From the NCBI GenBank assembly GCA_019916065.1, contig CM034242.1, positions 45,692,626 through 45,756,625 on the forward strand: DNA of 64,000 nt, written 5' to 3'. The translations under genes were made by a program, and so were the position numbers. This stretch comes from Vitellaria paradoxa. Taxonomy: Eukaryota; Streptophyta; Magnoliopsida; Ericales; Sapotaceae. The notes under the pieces are model-generated. The model did not search any database and was not told the DNA's origin. It saw nothing but the letters and a program-made list of their open reading frames with translations. Position 1 is the stretch's first letter; every line of letters begins with the position of its first letter. Positions 13,181 to 24,386 of this stretch are shown piece after piece.

Positions 13181-16100
13181 TTTTTTTTTGTGTGTGTGTG
13201 TGTGTGTTGGGGAGGAGGGGGAGGTAAAGTAGTGCTTCTCATATTCCATGGTAAATTCCCTATTACTTTTATTTTAGTAGGTGGTTTGACTTTACAGTTA
13301 AATTTACTTAGTAGTTTAAAATAATCTACTGGGTTGGGTATCAAATTTCTTGTGATGTGCAGGTTTAGGATGTGATCGGGCATTTTGTGGTGCTTATTGG
13401 CATGCCCAGAGGATTACTGGAAGTAACTCTCATCCAATTTGCAGTCGCGAGACTTTCAAAACTGTAAGCTCTGACTTATGATTTTCAAAATTTTCCCAGC
13501 CAATCAGTAACTTGTATGTCTGGAAGGATACTACCTTAGTTTCTTTCTTTCTTTTTATTTATTTATTTATTTTTACCTATCTTTGATTCATGTGCAGAAA
13601 GATTTGTCATTTGGGAACAATATGAGTTCATAGCCTTGTGAATGGTTGATATCACCCATTCACATGCCATCTTACGTGTTAGAGCATATCCACACCGCTT
13701 TGGCCTGTTCTCAAGTCAATGACTGGCCCATAATTCCCCCCCCCCCCCCCCCCAAAAAAAAAAAAGAAACCCAAAAAAAAAATAATAATAAAAAGAAAAA
13801 ATCAAACACACATACAGGATGAACATTCATGTAGTTCTGTGAGCAATTCCTTCTCTGTTACGATGTTCTTTTCTGCAGGTTTAGTTAGCCAAGTTTAATC
13901 TATTTTGCATGTCATTATCACTGGTAATTAATTAGGCTGCATCACTAAATGTGCTTGCATTATAATTTCTGACCAAATGCACATATCTTTTGATTCCTAG
14001 CTGCAGTTTAGCTACTGTCCTAACATTCTAATTAGACTTAGTTTTAATCTGTTGAGGGACATTACTATTGCAGTAGGCAAACATTAATGTCTTTTTTGTA
14101 TACATTGAAATGGCCAAATTTTTTTATTTACTAGTTGACTGAAATTTTACATGTCTATTGAAATGAAGTTGTTTCATGACATGACATGCCAAAAGATTTT
14201 GAAAGGGCATGGGTGGGTTGGATTGAAGGAATTTAATCCAAAAGGGACACAAAATATCTTTGGCTTCTTTAAGGCATAGCAGAAGGAGAGGTAGAAGAGT
14301 AGGAAAATGGGCGCTAGGAGAAGAGCTTATTGTAAGTGTTAGATTCTTAACTATCATTTGTAAGCTTGCTAGTTGTTTCTTCTATGTATTTTACTTGTAA
14401 CTCATGCCAATAATTTCTAGTAGTTGTGTATTGTATACCTGATGGCTATTTTCTTAGTGTTATCTTTACTTATAGTATATATACTAGTATTTTATTGGGA
14501 AATTAGTTTTATAGTCTTTTTAAATTACTATTTCTAATGTTATCTTTCATTAAGGTACCTTAGATTTTATTACAAGATTACTTTTATTAATTTTTAAACT
14601 TAGTAGTGATGGTAAATTATTTGTCTGATATTTATTTGATGTTTTATTCCCTGAGATCTGTAGGCCCAGAGTATATCAAAACAATCAATTATTATTCTAT
14701 CTTCACCAGTAGATCTTACGCTACTAAGTGTTAGTTTTTGTTTTATTCTTTTTATGATATCACTACTTTTTTGAAATATTTCCAAAATATTTCTGTTTCA
14801 CAACGAACCAAAAGGGCACTTCAAAACATCATTTTGATTCTTGGATGTTGGTGTTACCGTACATTGGCAATTATGCAACAAACTGGATGACTGGCAATTA
14901 TGTAATAAACTGGATGACAAATATGCTGGTTTATTTACTTCGAGTTTTGAGCCACATGGAATGATCATGCAATTAGTAGAAATCTATGGCCTATTAGATG
15001 TCATCATTAAAAGTTTGATAAGTTGGAGGTGTCTGCATTTTAAAGCATTCCTCTTAAAGTTTTTCTTACGTGTACTGTCTGTTAAGTAAACTTTCCTTGG
15101 TTATTTATCAAAAAAAAAACAAAACAAAAAAAGTAAAATTTTCTTAGTTTTTCCCCCCCTATTTTTAATGGCTATTGAAATTCTAATTGTCTTGCCAAAA
15201 ATATATTATATTATCTTTAACTGGAAAATCATATTGTCATATATCAAAAAACTCTACCACTTGAAGGTGCACAGCTACTAATTTCAAGTTAAATCTCCCA
15301 TCACTGTTCTTAACCTTGGCAAAGGAGTATAAATAGAAGTTATTTTTGGTCTCTTTTCTTGTAGACCTCTTGCCACCTATTTGAAGTGGCTTTGGCACTT
15401 CTTTTTTATTTTATGCTTTTTACGGACCTTAGAGAAGATAGAATGAGTATTCATCATCTGGGTAAATACTGAAAATTATTTGAGGTTTCCATGGTTTTAA
15501 CTCAAATGGTCTGCTATGTCCTAACCAAAGTTTTAATACCAAAGAACCTCGTTTCTAGCTTGAATTTCTGTACTTTCCTGTGCATATATGATTGTGCTCC
15601 TAGATTGAGTACGTAGTTCCATTAGATTATAACAGGTTACAATTGGGGCTGTAGCCATGCATTGAGCATTGTCTGAGTTCACTAACATTGCGATAATACG
15701 TGAAGGATACTGTAAAATGTTACACACAATCATTTTCAAGCTCCAAAAGTCTTAATTTTCATAGCATTCCATCCTTGTCTGGCCAATTTGCATTACTTGA
15801 TACGTAGATGGTATGTTTAAAATTTTTTGAGCACTGTATTTTAAATTAATGCTATTAGCTCATTGAACTCTGAATCCAGAAAGCTCATTTGCTTTAGATG
15901 TCTCAGTTTAAAGGTAATTTTAAATACATATAAATATGTGTTCTATCTGATATTGAGTGTGCTGGTGTAGCTGAAACATGTTATTTTGTTTGATCATGCA
16001 GATATCAGAACGTACGCCCACTAGAATTCCATTAGTGGCACATGAAAATAATCTGTATGAACAGGATGTATGAATCTTTCTTTTCTGGGTTCTCAGATGT

Positions 16101-16554
16101 AAAGATACTATTTAATGTATTGATGTACTCACAATCCAGCGGTTTATAGATTACAGAAAGGTGTATTAGACAGATGGGGAGAAGTTTGCAGGATGTTATC
16201 TCTGATGGGATTACAAAGTTTAACAACAGAGAAATCGGTAATTATAGGATTTTTTTATCTGCAGTAACAGCAGTTCAATACTTGCTAACATAGTTTTTTA
16301 GTATTAAATTTTGTTTTGACATAATTCTGATTGGAATTGGATGTGGGTATTGGGTGCGTGTGCGTAGCTAGACTTTGAACATACCCAACTCCCAAACCTT
16401 ATGATATACAGGTCATGTTTCTAGAAATTGGGAATGGTTACATGGGAACTTCCACTGCATTCAAATACCTTTAAGGCTTTTAATTCCTCACATATCATGC
16501 ACTAGATTATTTTTACTGTTTATGGATTTTGCTGAAATTAACTAATCTTCAGCC

Positions 16555-16585
<31 letters not shown>

Positions 16586-18754
16586 AGAGATTTCTTCTCC
16601 CTTTACACTTGAGAAGCAAAAAACTTACTATCAAACATGTGCTTCTTCTTCTTCTTCTTCTTGCATTGTCAGATATTAGAGGGAGTGTCTGATTTGTGTA
16701 TTTGGTATGGGGTTAGACAATTCAGATGGTTGTCATATTGTGTCTATACTTGTATCTTTTTGTGTCTATAGTTTAGACAATTTCATTTATAATGTCAATC
16801 ATGATGTTACTTTGAGGTGTATCATTTTATTTTGAGGTGATTTTGTTTTCCCTGCAGATCGAACTAGGATGTGTTTGAATCATGCGGAGATGATAACTGC
16901 TGAAACATATATTTGCAGGCAAGTTTTATTTTGAATTCATGTACTTGCATGTGGCTCACCTCTAAGTTTTCTTCCGGGCTAAAATGGAAATGATTATTCA
17001 TGGTAGTGTAGATCAAGTGAAGCTCTGGATTAGTACTTTATTTGCTTTTTAGATTTTCGAGTTGGGAAATTTTGTTTGTCAAACATATTGTAGGTACTTG
17101 ACCAGCATGACCTGGACTAGGTCAACATAAGCAAAGATGGAGAGACCCTTCCCCCATGTAGCCTTCCTGCGATAGGACATGACTGTGGCAAGCCCTGGCT
17201 TGGACACTAAAGACTTCTCCTGGACTTGCAGCAACGTTCTGGAATTATTCTAGACCAAGAACTCTCCTTCACTCACTAGTGGGATTGTCAGGGTCCAGTG
17301 GTTTGGTGACTATAGTCAAGGAATTTGTCAAGGCAGGCCCACTCAACCGGTCTAGTGAGAGATCACCGGCATTGTCCTTATCACATAGGGTCTTGTCAAC
17401 ATAGGGTTGAATCCTCACCTGTCACTAGAAATCACTACTATCCTTGTGAACCACGTTTTCGGTACACACATTCCGAAACATGGTACACTAACATTTTAAT
17501 ACACTAAATTCGACAATTCGAAAAAGTATACCTATATTGTATTTTCATTGGAAAAGACCTTTGAAAATAATGAATTGAAAACAAATTGTGTGACTATAAT
17601 AAATGAGTTTATGCTTTTATGAAAGGATAATGAGTAAAAATTCCTACTACAAAGAAAGTGCACTTAGTTTCATCTTGATTAAATTTTATTTTATTTTTAA
17701 AATAAATCACTTTTACATACCAAAATATTTTAATATTATGACACCTTGTGAGAAGCTTATCCTATTGTACTGCATTTTAGAGGACAAGTGTACAATGTTC
17801 TTGTTTTCGATCCTTATACCGAAATAATCCGTACTCCAGTTAATATTAGTTTGTCCTGTCTTTCTGGGTCAGCTACATTAATCCTGTGGTAGGCAGCACG
17901 TGCTAGGCACATAGGTCTGCCAATCCACATGACATGGTGTAGGTACATTGGTCTATCAATCCAAGTATAGCGTTGGTTGACCTGCGTCGTAGGTACATAG
18001 ATCCCCCTATCATCTTGTTATGAACATATACAATGCTCGTGAGGCTGCCGATTGCAATATACCTGTCTCCTTAAATGCTTTTAATTATGTGTGGTTGGTC
18101 ATAGATTGCCCAAATGCCTATTTATAATCACTTCTGTTTGAGTATTCCTTTCTTATGTTTGCTTATCTCAAACCACCCCCCCCCCCCAAAAAAAAAAAAG
18201 AAAAAAAGGATGGCGTTATAATTTGTAGTTTCACAACTACAAAACTTGCTTATTAATAAAACTTGCTTATATTTTCAAAAAAATAATTTGTAGTTTCACA
18301 TACTGTATATTACTTCAATTTTTATTTCCACTTCAGCGGCTGTGTGCGGTGAATAGGATGTCCTAGTCCTGTGTCCATCTGATTATCTTTTTCTTTGGTT
18401 GCAGTGATTGTTATGACAAATTGGTTTCATTCCTCTTGTACTGGTTCCGGGTTTCAATGCCAAAATATGTATGTGCTTTCCTTCTTCAAGCTGTAATATT
18501 TTCATCGATCATCAATGAACTTGTTGAGTTCTGGATTCCTGGCTAATGGATGGTTGTTTGTATGTTTTTCACATGTCTAGGAGTCTTAATTTCATGTTTA
18601 TCCCGAGCAGTGTTTTACATTTTTGTACTAAATTAAGAACACAAGGCTTTTAAGTTGCATTAAACCCATAGATTCTAGGAATGAAAGATATCATTTGTCC
18701 TTTGGTTTTCCTTTAAAATTGTTATTTCAGGGTTTATAATTCATGAAGAGACGT

Positions 18755-18793
<39 letters not shown>

Positions 18794-19828
18794 TGGGTGC
18801 CATATGACTCGCTTTAATATATATATAGGGATGGGGACAGTGGTAATGACTGTTATAATCTTAGTTCGGGACAAACTCTCTTTAGATGACTGCTGCAATG
18901 GTTTAGTGAAACATATACTAAGTGGTAATGACTGTTAGAATCCTAGTTTGGGACAAAGTCTCTTTAGATGACTGCTACGATGGTTTAGTGAAACATATAG
19001 GCCCCGTTTGGAGGCTCAAAAACTAGCAAAAAAGTACCAAAAGTTGCATTTTGCAACTTTGGTGTGTTTGGTAAAACCATAATTTTTTTCACTTTTTTGA
19101 TTTGCTACAGTAAAAAATAAAACAAAAAGTTTCCACTTTTTTGATTTGCTACAATAAAAACATACCAAAGACACAAAAAGTTACCACTTTTTTGATTTGT
19201 TATGGTAAAAAGTTTACCAAACACTTAAAAGTTGTAATAAAATGCTAAAAAATACACTTTGTTCCACCAAACACACAAAAAAATTTAACTATAAAAGCAC
19301 ACAAAAAACTACCAAAAGTTTCACTCTTTTTCTTGTTTTTGAACCTCCAAACGGCCTCTAATTGATCTGCAGTCTTTTTAACAAAATGTTAATTGACTTC
19401 AATATGTTTAGTCGCATCTTGAAACTAAAACCAATTTCTTGAAGAAAATGTTTGAACATCATTGCTATCAGAGGATGCTTTTTAACCATGTCAAGTGTAG
19501 GATACCCTATAGTGGTTCTTCTGTTTGGAGACGGACTTGCCTGATTAACATTTGTAAAACCTTCCACCTTAAGGTGCCCATCGGACATAAACAAGCTCAT
19601 TGAAGATGTTCAATAATTTGAAACTATTAGTTGTATTTGTTGTGTATTGTGATTAGCAGTTATCTTATTTTGTTGCTATTAATTGTATAGCTTCTACCAC
19701 CCGATGCATCTCAAAGGGAGGATTGCTGGTATGGGTATGCGTGTCGGACGCAGCACCGCAGCGAGGAACATGCTCGTAAAAGAAATCATGTTTGCCGTCC
19801 AACTAGGGGTAGCAATAATAATACGTAG
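9855..19828 (+). CDS. CHFR: CHFR-like RING E3 ubiquitin ligase with C-terminal PBZ finger, FHA domain not seen
   Basis: The exons join into a 351-residue protein: 9855-9887, 9977-10068, 10170-10293, 10436-10522, 11909-12002, 12303-12410, 13363-13463, 16002-16067, 16150-16237, 16858-16918, 18405-18468 and 19691-19828 (TAG). All splice phases agree. A C3HC4 RING spans residues 21-65 (CSIC, APCLH, FC, GC, CPQC). A Cys-rich middle (CPQC 140-143, CQAC, LGCDRAFC) follows. A PBZ poly(ADP-ribose)-binding finger sits at C318, C324, H333 and H339. In animals CHFR ubiquitylates mitotic regulators at the antephase checkpoint; the plant role is less known. Animal CHFR begins with an FHA phosphopeptide domain, which is missing here. 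The frame of the first exon stays open upstream to an acceptor at 9844, so the true start may lie in earlier exons. The intron after 16918 is GC-AG. Family is sure; the 5' end is not. Confidence 0.87.
12805..12985. repeat. Two-copy ~102-bp tandem repeat in a CHFR-like intron
   Basis: The words AAATAGAGAAGGTT...GTACTTTATGCTTGAAA...AGTGCCTAAAA occur twice, about 102 bp apart. The second copy is slightly diverged. It is intronic and non-coding. Confidence 0.55.
13734..13765. repeat. Poly(C)-poly(A) tract in intron
   Basis: A run of about 20 C followed by about 12 A. Comparable C-run/A-run junctions occur at 16553-16586 and 18174-18200, all in introns of the same gene and in the same orientation. 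Confidence 0.8.
18757..18789. repeat. (GA)n microsatellite
   Basis: About 16 GA units within the last intron of the CHFR-like gene. Confidence 0.9.
18842..18999. repeat. Two-copy 82-bp tandem repeat
   Basis: The block starting GGTAATGACTGTTA and ending GTTTAGTGAAACATATA occurs at 18842 and again at 18924 with few changes. The second copy ends exactly where the adjoining MITE begins. Confidence 0.75.
19000..19358. mobile_element. MITE in the last CHFR-like intron
   Basis: The ends are GGCCCCGTTTGGAGGCTCAA on the left and, read in reverse, GAGGCCGTTTGGAGGTTCAA on the right. TA lies outside both ends. The interior repeats AT-rich words such as ACTTTTTTGATTTG. Non-coding; close in style to 20463-20824 and 21558-21895. 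Confidence 0.7.
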
Positions 19829-20144
19829 GGGTTGTGCTTTTCTTTTATTTGTAAAATTTTGTGAATCTGATATTAAAAATGGTGTTTATTATGCACTTGC
19901 CAATATGCTTATCACAGGACAAGATGGATTTTGAATTTTATTGTTTTGTTGCTCTTTTTGGTGGGCTTTTGTGTGAAGAATGGGCGCTTTAGTTTATATG
20001 ACCTTTCTGTTAAAAGGTTTAGCAATGCAAAATAGGTCTAACTTAATGGGTTAGCAGATGCTAATATTTTATCAAATAGCCTTCAGCCTGACACACATGT
20101 ATATACACACAACCAATATTGCTTTATTCTATCATTACCAAGTG

Positions 20145-20297
20145 ATGACTGGGTCCGTGCTACCACCAAGGGATGGTTCGGTGGTAAAGAGCCTAACCAA
20201 TTTATTGTAGGTTGCAGGTTCAAAGTTTTGTTCTGTTGTTATCCTCGAATCATTGTATCTGTTATTTTCACTCTCTCTCTCTCTCTCTCTCTGTTGT
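20145..20297 (+). mobile_element. tRNA-derived SINE-like sequence
   Basis: TGGTTCGGTGGTAAAGAGCC (20173-20192) resembles a pol III A box. GCAGGTTCAAAG, about 40 bases downstream, resembles a B box (consensus GGTTCRA). The unit ends in a pyrimidine run of CT repeats (20271-20292). That layout fits plant tRNA-derived SINEs. It lies just downstream of the CHFR-like stop codon and could fall in its 3' UTR or beyond. No target duplication was identified. Confidence 0.5.
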
Positions 20298-20462
20298 TAA
20301 AATAACGTGAATACTGAAGATATTTTATTTGGAACATGGGATTGAGTGGCTCGAATTTGTAACTTTTGGTCGCGGTGGGGGGCGTCGCTGTCTATTTGAG
20401 CTAATTTGTTAATAAAGTTTTGTTTCATTGCCATAAATTTAGAAAACAAAATTTCCTACTAA

Positions 20463-20824
20463 GGGGGTGTTTGGTAGCAAAACTTTTAGCAAAAAATTGT
20501 TAACTTTTGATTTTTGAATGTTTGGTAAATCACCAATTTTTTGTTATTTTTTTACTCTGCTCAATAATTTTTCATCTCAAAAGTTATTAAAAATTGCTAA
20601 AGATTGTTAAAAGTCATTAAAAATTGTCAAAAATTACTAAAAAATGTCAAAAGTAATCAAAAATTTTACCAAACATTTAAAAGTTACAAAAAGTTATTAA
20701 AAACTGTTTTTTTATAATTAACTAAAAACTGTTATTATTTCAGTAAATATATTAAAAATTATAATTAGTAATTTTTTACAAAAAATATCAAAAGTTATTA
20801 AAAATTATACTTTCAAACACTTCC
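20463..20824. mobile_element. MITE with GTGTTTGG ends
   Basis: The left end is GGGGGTGTTTGGTAGC; the right end in reverse is GGAAGTGTTTGAAAG. TAA and TTA flank the two sides. The interior is made of AAAAATT(G/A)(T/C)(T/C)AA-type words. Confidence 0.6.
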
Positions 20825-21557
20825 TTATTTTCAGTCCCCAAATCTTAACAAATCCTAACTGTTTGGAGAGAAAGTGAAGGAAAATAAAAAATAAAAATAA
20901 AAATAAATAATTTTGATTCGAGAGTAATTCATCTCTCAAAATGAGAGACTAATTATCACGATATTCCTTTTCATATTTTAGATTTTTTTTAAACAAATAT
21001 ATTTATAGAGCTATTACAAAAAATTGTAACTAATTAACGAGCAAGTAATCTAGTGGTACTATTTAAGTATGCATTCTTAGTAACAGTGTTTAATATTTGA
21101 AGAGCACGTTCATAGATATCAAGGTAAAACCCAAATCAAATTAGTTTATTTCTTAACCAAACGATGCTAGAATATTATTGGACTTTCATTTATTATTTAG
21201 TTATTTAGTGTAGAATGAATATAATATAGTCATAACGAGATAATTATCTGATTTTTATTTGTTATGATTTAATTTAGTGTTGACCCTATATATATCTAAT
21301 TAATAAGATATAGTTTGATGGTTTAGTATAGATTCTTAAATCTAACAACAGTTTGTAATGGGAGGATTCTGTTAGAATATATAAATATAACTTATTAGTT
21401 AGATCCTTACTCACACTCTTAATTTGGAAACCCGAATGTTTTGACTGTTCCATTGAGAGCCGTTATTGTGAATAGGAGAAAGAGTAAAAACTTTAGTTAT
21501 TTGCTGAAAATTTTGTGCACATCAATTATACTAAACAATTCAAATGGTTACTATTAA
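20825..21557. other. Gene-free AT-rich DNA
   Basis: No gene, repeat family or RNA could be recognised in this stretch between two MITEs. Confidence 0.6.
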
Positions 21558-21895
21558 GAGGGTATTTGGAAGTTAAAAAAAAACTTAAGTTTTGGTAGTT
21601 TTTTTTTTTTTTTTTGCACTTTTTTGTGTGTTTGGTTGAATCAAGTGAAATTTTTAGTATTTTTTTAGTAACTTTTGGGTGTTTGGTAAATTTTTTACTG
21701 TAGCAAAGCAAAAAAGTTGTAACTTTTGGGTGTTTGGTATGCTTTTTACTGTAGCAAATCAAAAAAGTTATAATTATGGAGTAGTACTTTTTACTGTAGC
21801 AAATCAAAAAAGTGACAAAATTTATGGTTTTACCAAACACACAAAAATTAACTTTTGATAATTTTTTGCTAATTTTTGAGTTACCAAACACCTCC
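21558..21895. mobile_element. Tourist-like MITE, TAA duplication
   Basis: The left end is GAGGGTATTTGGAAGTTAAA; the right end in reverse is GGAGGTGTTTGGTAACTCAA. TAA flanks both ends (21555-21557, 21896-21898). The word TTTTTACTGTAGCAAA(G/T)CAAAAAAGT recurs inside. It lies about 120 bp from the large copia element. The minus-strand frame at 21526-21891 is a by-product of these repeats. Confidence 0.7.
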
Positions 21896-22009
21896 TAATA
21901 CAAGTGTGAATTTCATTTTTTTAATTTTAATGTTTTAATATTCATACGTGAATTTTAAATTTACTACAAACTAAAACAATCTGATCACTATTGGATGATT
22001 TGACTTTTA

Positions 22010-22014
22010 CTTTC
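22010..22014. repeat. Target-site duplication, left copy
   Basis: CTTTC directly precedes the first TG of the left LTR; the same five bases follow the right LTR at 31615-31619. Confidence 0.9.
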
Positions 22015-22948
22015 TGAAAATTCCAAACCCACACAATCACACACACAGTGAAAGTAATCACACAAGAGAATAACGAGGAAACCCTATCACAGGGAGAAAA
22101 ACCTCTATTTACAATCCCACTATCAACGGGTTACAAGACTCTACTCAGACTCTCTACGAATCACTCGCACGAATCCTTTCGTCACTCTTGCTCGAATCAC
22201 TCGATAAACCCTACAAGTAGGCTTTCTGCCTCACACAGAAAGTGAAAAGAAAATACAAGATGAATTTAGAGAAAGAACATGAAAGCTCTTCAATACTCAA
22301 AGACTCTTTCTCTAGGTCCCTATAATATGTTCTCCCACCTCCTTATAATAACAGAGTTGGTTTCACATATATATAGGATTACAAAGTTGCCCTAGTTTGG
22401 CAAAATAGGAAATTGAATCCGAACAAAATATTCATAGCTCGATCCCTCGCGCTCCCATCCTCCAGCCTGCGACCTGCACTGGAATTTTTGCGCCTTAGAA
22501 AATAACACTGGCGCAGCCTCGCGCTCCCATCCTCTTGCCTGCGTACCTCACTGGAATTTCTGGAACAGCTTGGCGCAGCCGCGCGCTCCCTGCGCTATGC
22601 CTGCGTGGTTGGGGCGCACCCGCGCGCTCCCCGCGCCGTGCCTGCGAGGTACACTGGAATTCCATTCTTGTTCCTGCTTGCTTGGGGCGCACCCGCGCGC
22701 TCCCCGCGCCGTGCCTGCGAGGTACACTGGAATTCCATTCTTGTTCCAGAAAGCTGCGTCCGAATTTCATTGGGTTTTGTAATCCTCCACACCAATTAGA
22801 ATTCTTCAAAATCTTGGTCAACTTGATTCATTTTATCTCCTTAAATGTTTAGAATTCTTCAAATCTTCAATTTGCATCACTTTAGGAAACTTGAATAGCA
22901 TTCCTAATTTAACTAAGATTTTGATTGGATTTGCCACAAGACTTTACA
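22015..22948 (-). repeat. 3' LTR of the copia element
   Basis: 934 bp, from TGAAAATTCC to GACTTTACA. It matches the right LTR at a constant offset of 8666 bp with no difference noticed, including identical translations of every open frame in both copies. Those frames (for example 22495-22821) are GC-rich by-products, not genes. Confidence 0.95.
22445..22755. repeat. GC-rich repeat cluster inside the 3' LTR
   Basis: At least five degenerate copies of a CGCGCTCCC...GCCTGCG...CACTGGAATT unit are stacked here. The last two form a 73-bp tandem pair (22611-22683 and 22684-22747). CpG density is far above the surrounding AT-rich DNA. The same cluster is in the other LTR at 31111-31421. Confidence 0.85.
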
Positions 22949-22970
22949 ATCTCCCCGTTGGCAATTCCAT
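22949..22970 (-). promoter_or_regulatory. Polypurine tract of the copia element
   Basis: On the minus strand the bases next to the 3' LTR read AACGGGGAGAT. This is the usual place and composition of the plus-strand primer for reverse transcription. Confidence 0.7.
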
Positions 22971-23228
22971 ATCAAAACTTAAGTTAAATTTTAAATTCTG
23001 CTCAAATTCTGCACGTACTGAACACACACATCAAGGCACCAAAATCTTACCAAAGCACATAAGACATAAAATATCATGGCATACCCTAAACAAGTTCACA
23101 TATTACATACATAACTTGAAATAGCTCCTTGAAATGACTCCCCCTTTTTGATATGGAAGTGACAAGCCCACAAAAACATAGGGGGAATGATGGAAAGATA
23201 AAACAAAAGAAAAGAAAAGCAGAACAGA

Positions 23229-24386
23229 TCAAAAGAACCCACTGCCATCATCAAAACCACCACTGCCACTGCCACCAGCACCATCAGTTCCTCCAAAAGA
23301 ACCACCACCAAAGCCAGTGTCATCATCATCATCGTCTTGGGGTAGCTCATCCTGAAATGCTCCCCAATTATCAATCTGGCGATGTAAGGACTGAAATTGA
23401 TTGGTGCACAAATCTGTTAAAGCTTTGATGTTGGCATCGATAGTATCCAATCGCCCATTAATTGCAGTCTGATCAGCACGAATATTTTCAACCTCTCCCT
23501 CAAGTCGCAGCAAAGACAAAGACATGGAGTTCATAGTGAATGGACGTGTGCTACGACTAGATTCAGCCTCGTTTGGTGCATCAAGTGTATCATCCACAGC
23601 CTGACTAACGGATTTCCTGGCAGTAAGGCGGGTAATGGGTGTAGGCTGTGGTGTGAGACCAGAAGAAGGCAATTCAATGTGATGGGACTGTATCATTTTG
23701 GTGACAAGAACACCAAACGGAAGAGAATCCTTGGTGCGTTTCAATTGTTGGGCAGTGAACATGAGACGAAATATGAACAATGCAAGATCAAAACGAAGAC
23801 CCAGCAGTATGGCGTACATGACACGACCTCTTCTAAGTGTGACATCAGAATAATGTGAGGTAGGATCTATGGATGCAGACACAAAGAGATTAAGCATGCG
23901 ATGATCGGTTTTGAGATGCCCATGAACATAAGTTTCACCACGCCAGGATGGTGAGCCAGTCATAATACTGAAGACATTGGTCAGTTCTTCTTTGGTGGGA
24001 GACACACCATCTTGAGTAGGATAAAAAAGTGAAGACCGTTCCTCAAGAGTAGGTCAAGCAATGCCCAAAATGGAAGCAATAAAATCAGGAGTGACAGTAA
24101 TGGACACACGATTAACTGAAGTCTTAAAGATGGCATTTTCAAAATCAGTTTCACAAAAATTTGAGTAAAATTCTTGTACCAACTTCACAGGAACACATGC
24201 AGATAAAGAAGTAACAGACTCCCAACCTAACTGAGCAAACAAAGGTTGAAGCATGGGAAAATCATGTAAGTCTAGTTGACGTTCAATGAGAACAGGGCGT
24301 TTGGAAAACAATGTGCGAAATTCATTTTGATTAAGAAATCGATTTCCAGATGAGGAGGAGGACCCTGTTCGAGTTCTTTTAGACAT
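23229..24386 (-). pseudogene. Second frame downstream of pol in the copia element, split by one stop
   Basis: The frame starts with Met at 24386 and runs to a TGA at 24054-24056. It then stays open in the same frame through a Met at 24005 to its end at 23229. The first part is 110 residues with a Ser/Arg-rich start. The second part ends in an Asp run and a Gly/Ser-rich tail with a short coiled-coil-like stretch before it. It resembles the 'putative plant transposon protein' family often carried by plant LTR elements; Sireviruses can carry an extra, sometimes envelope-like, frame here. No clear membrane segment or signal peptide is visible, so I do not call it an envelope. It is either a recent nonsense mutation or two separate proteins. 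Confidence 0.6.

Noticed and set aside
22495..22852. Overlapping open frames on both strands of the LTRs (also 31161-31518)
   Set aside because: They arise from the GC-rich repeat cluster, lie in LTR sequence, overlap in up to five frames and have no domain. Not genes.
23153..23428. Histidine-rich plus-strand frame
   Set aside because: It is the reverse of the Asp/Gly-rich end of the copia second frame; a shadow.
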